A stretch of DNA of 5,597 nucleotides from Endomicrobiia bacterium. GTDB lineage: Bacteria; Elusimicrobiota; Endomicrobiia; Endomicrobiales; Endomicrobiaceae. Positions within the stretch are counted from its first letter, which is position 1. Every line of letters begins with the position of its first letter. Shown here piece after piece: positions 5,279-5,597 of this stretch. A program made the translations under genes and the position numbers. The stretch spans positions 1-5,597 of the forward strand of contig BNVZ01000089.1 of assembly GCA_025998475.1 (NCBI GenBank), given 5' to 3'. The notes below the pieces were generated by a model. The model ran no database searches and had not been told where the DNA came from. It saw nothing but the letters and a program-made list of their open reading frames with translations.

Positions 5279-5597
5279 TTAATGCTTAGTTGCGCAAAGG
5301 GCCAATGCTGTTTTGGCGTCAGAATGCCCTTGTTTAGCTGCTTTTTCAAACCAATTGACTGCCTTATTGTAGTTTTGTTTTACTCCGTATCCGTTGAAAT
5401 ACATCTCCCCCAAGTTGTATTGAGCCTTGGCATTTCCTTGTTTTGCTGCTTTTTTGTACCACTTAAATGCTTCTTTATAATCTTGATTTACACCATGTCC
5501 TTTGTAACACATCCAACCCAAAATACCCTGGGCGTAATCATCCCCTTGTTCGGCCGCTTCTTTATACCACTTAAATGCTTCTTTATAATCTTGATTT
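5279..5597 (-). CDS. Sel1-like repeat protein, 5' end outside the window
   Basis: The minus frame is open from the right edge to TAA at 5279, giving 105 C-terminal residues. It consists of Sel1-like repeats (a TPR-related helical-pair repeat of about 36 residues). A partial copy ends KWYKEAAEQGD. A full copy follows, with GILGWMCYKGHGVNQDYKEA and KWYKKAAKQGN. A second full copy has AQYNLGEMYFNGYGVKQNYN and NWFEKAAKQGH. A short cap, SDAKTALALCATKH, ends it. The family signature (A-x-x-x-L-G-x-M-Y-x-x-G-x-G-V-x-Q-D-Y, A-x-x-W-Y-x-K-A-A-x-Q-G) is complete in the second full copy, while the first has Gly-Ile for the usual hydrophobic start and Cys for the usual Met-Tyr context. Sel1 proteins act as protein-binding scaffolds and are common in host-associated bacteria, often exported. 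The signal region is not visible. The in-frame Met inside the first full repeat is not a credible start because homology continues upstream. Confidence 0.9.
   Translation of the reverse strand, partial: NQDYKEAFKWYKEAAEQGDDYAQGILGWMCYKGHGVNQDYKEAFKWYKKAAKQGNAKAQYNLGEMYFNGYGVKQNYNKAVNWFEKAAKQGHSDAKTALALCATKH
5457..5597 (-). repeat. 108-bp (36-codon) Sel1 repeat with identical segment
   Basis: A 33-base stretch beginning TACCACTTAAATGC at 5457 recurs exactly at 5565, 108 bases away, and reaches the window edge. Base-level identity, including third codon positions, points to a recent duplication or gene conversion. The next copy (5279-5456) is clearly diverged. Confidence 0.75.

Noticed and set aside
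1..5597. tRNA, rRNA or CRISPR array
   Set aside because: No cloverleaf, rRNA-like stretch or regularly spaced short repeats were seen by eye on either strand.

Overview
The window reads as an AT-rich, decaying stretch of a host-associated (probably intracellular) bacterial genome. Coding density is very low. Most recognisable sequence is fossil: a transposase of the IS110 family, the tail of an IS5-family transposase, and at least two broken genes for exported proteins. The only clearly healthy genes are a repeat-containing lipoprotein and a Sel1-repeat protein that runs off the right edge. This mix (low G+C, transposase debris, Sel1 repeats, odd lipoproteins) is typical of symbionts such as Cardinium/Amoebophilus-type Bacteroidota or Rickettsiales. 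I cannot place the organism further. The strong Shine-Dalgarno sites in front of the intact genes argue mildly against Bacteroidota. TGG is used for Trp in the intact genes, so there is no sign of TGA recoding.

Layout: 1-500 is AT-rich and mostly structureless, with a doubtful fossil reading frame (239-409) and an 8-bp inverted repeat. 503-1285 (minus) is an IS110-family transposase pseudogene, recognisable from its N-terminal GIDV motif, DKI motif, coiled coil and C-terminal ESG region, spread over all three frames. 1286-1700 is non-coding with small hairpins. 1769-2195 (plus) is a small exported-protein gene cut by a TGA, with readable coding sequence after it. 2040-2585 (minus) is an uncertain open frame. 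2771-3640 (minus) is an intact 289-residue lipoprotein made of 68-residue and 22-23-residue repeats, much richer in G+C than its surroundings, with a strong ribosome binding site and a possible 5-codon leader upstream. 3748-4155 shows no gene. 4156-4776 (plus) is a frameshifted lipoprotein pseudogene ending in a serine-rich tail. 5034-5264 (plus) is the 3' end of an IS5-family transposase, converging on the Sel1-repeat gene at 5279-5597 (minus, 5' end missing).

There is no operon here. The genes lie singly and in both orientations. The most unusual items are the GC-rich repeat lipoprotein, whose 68-residue repeat I do not recognise, and the way the frame breaks in two broken genes can be repaired by removing one base from A8 or T5 runs.
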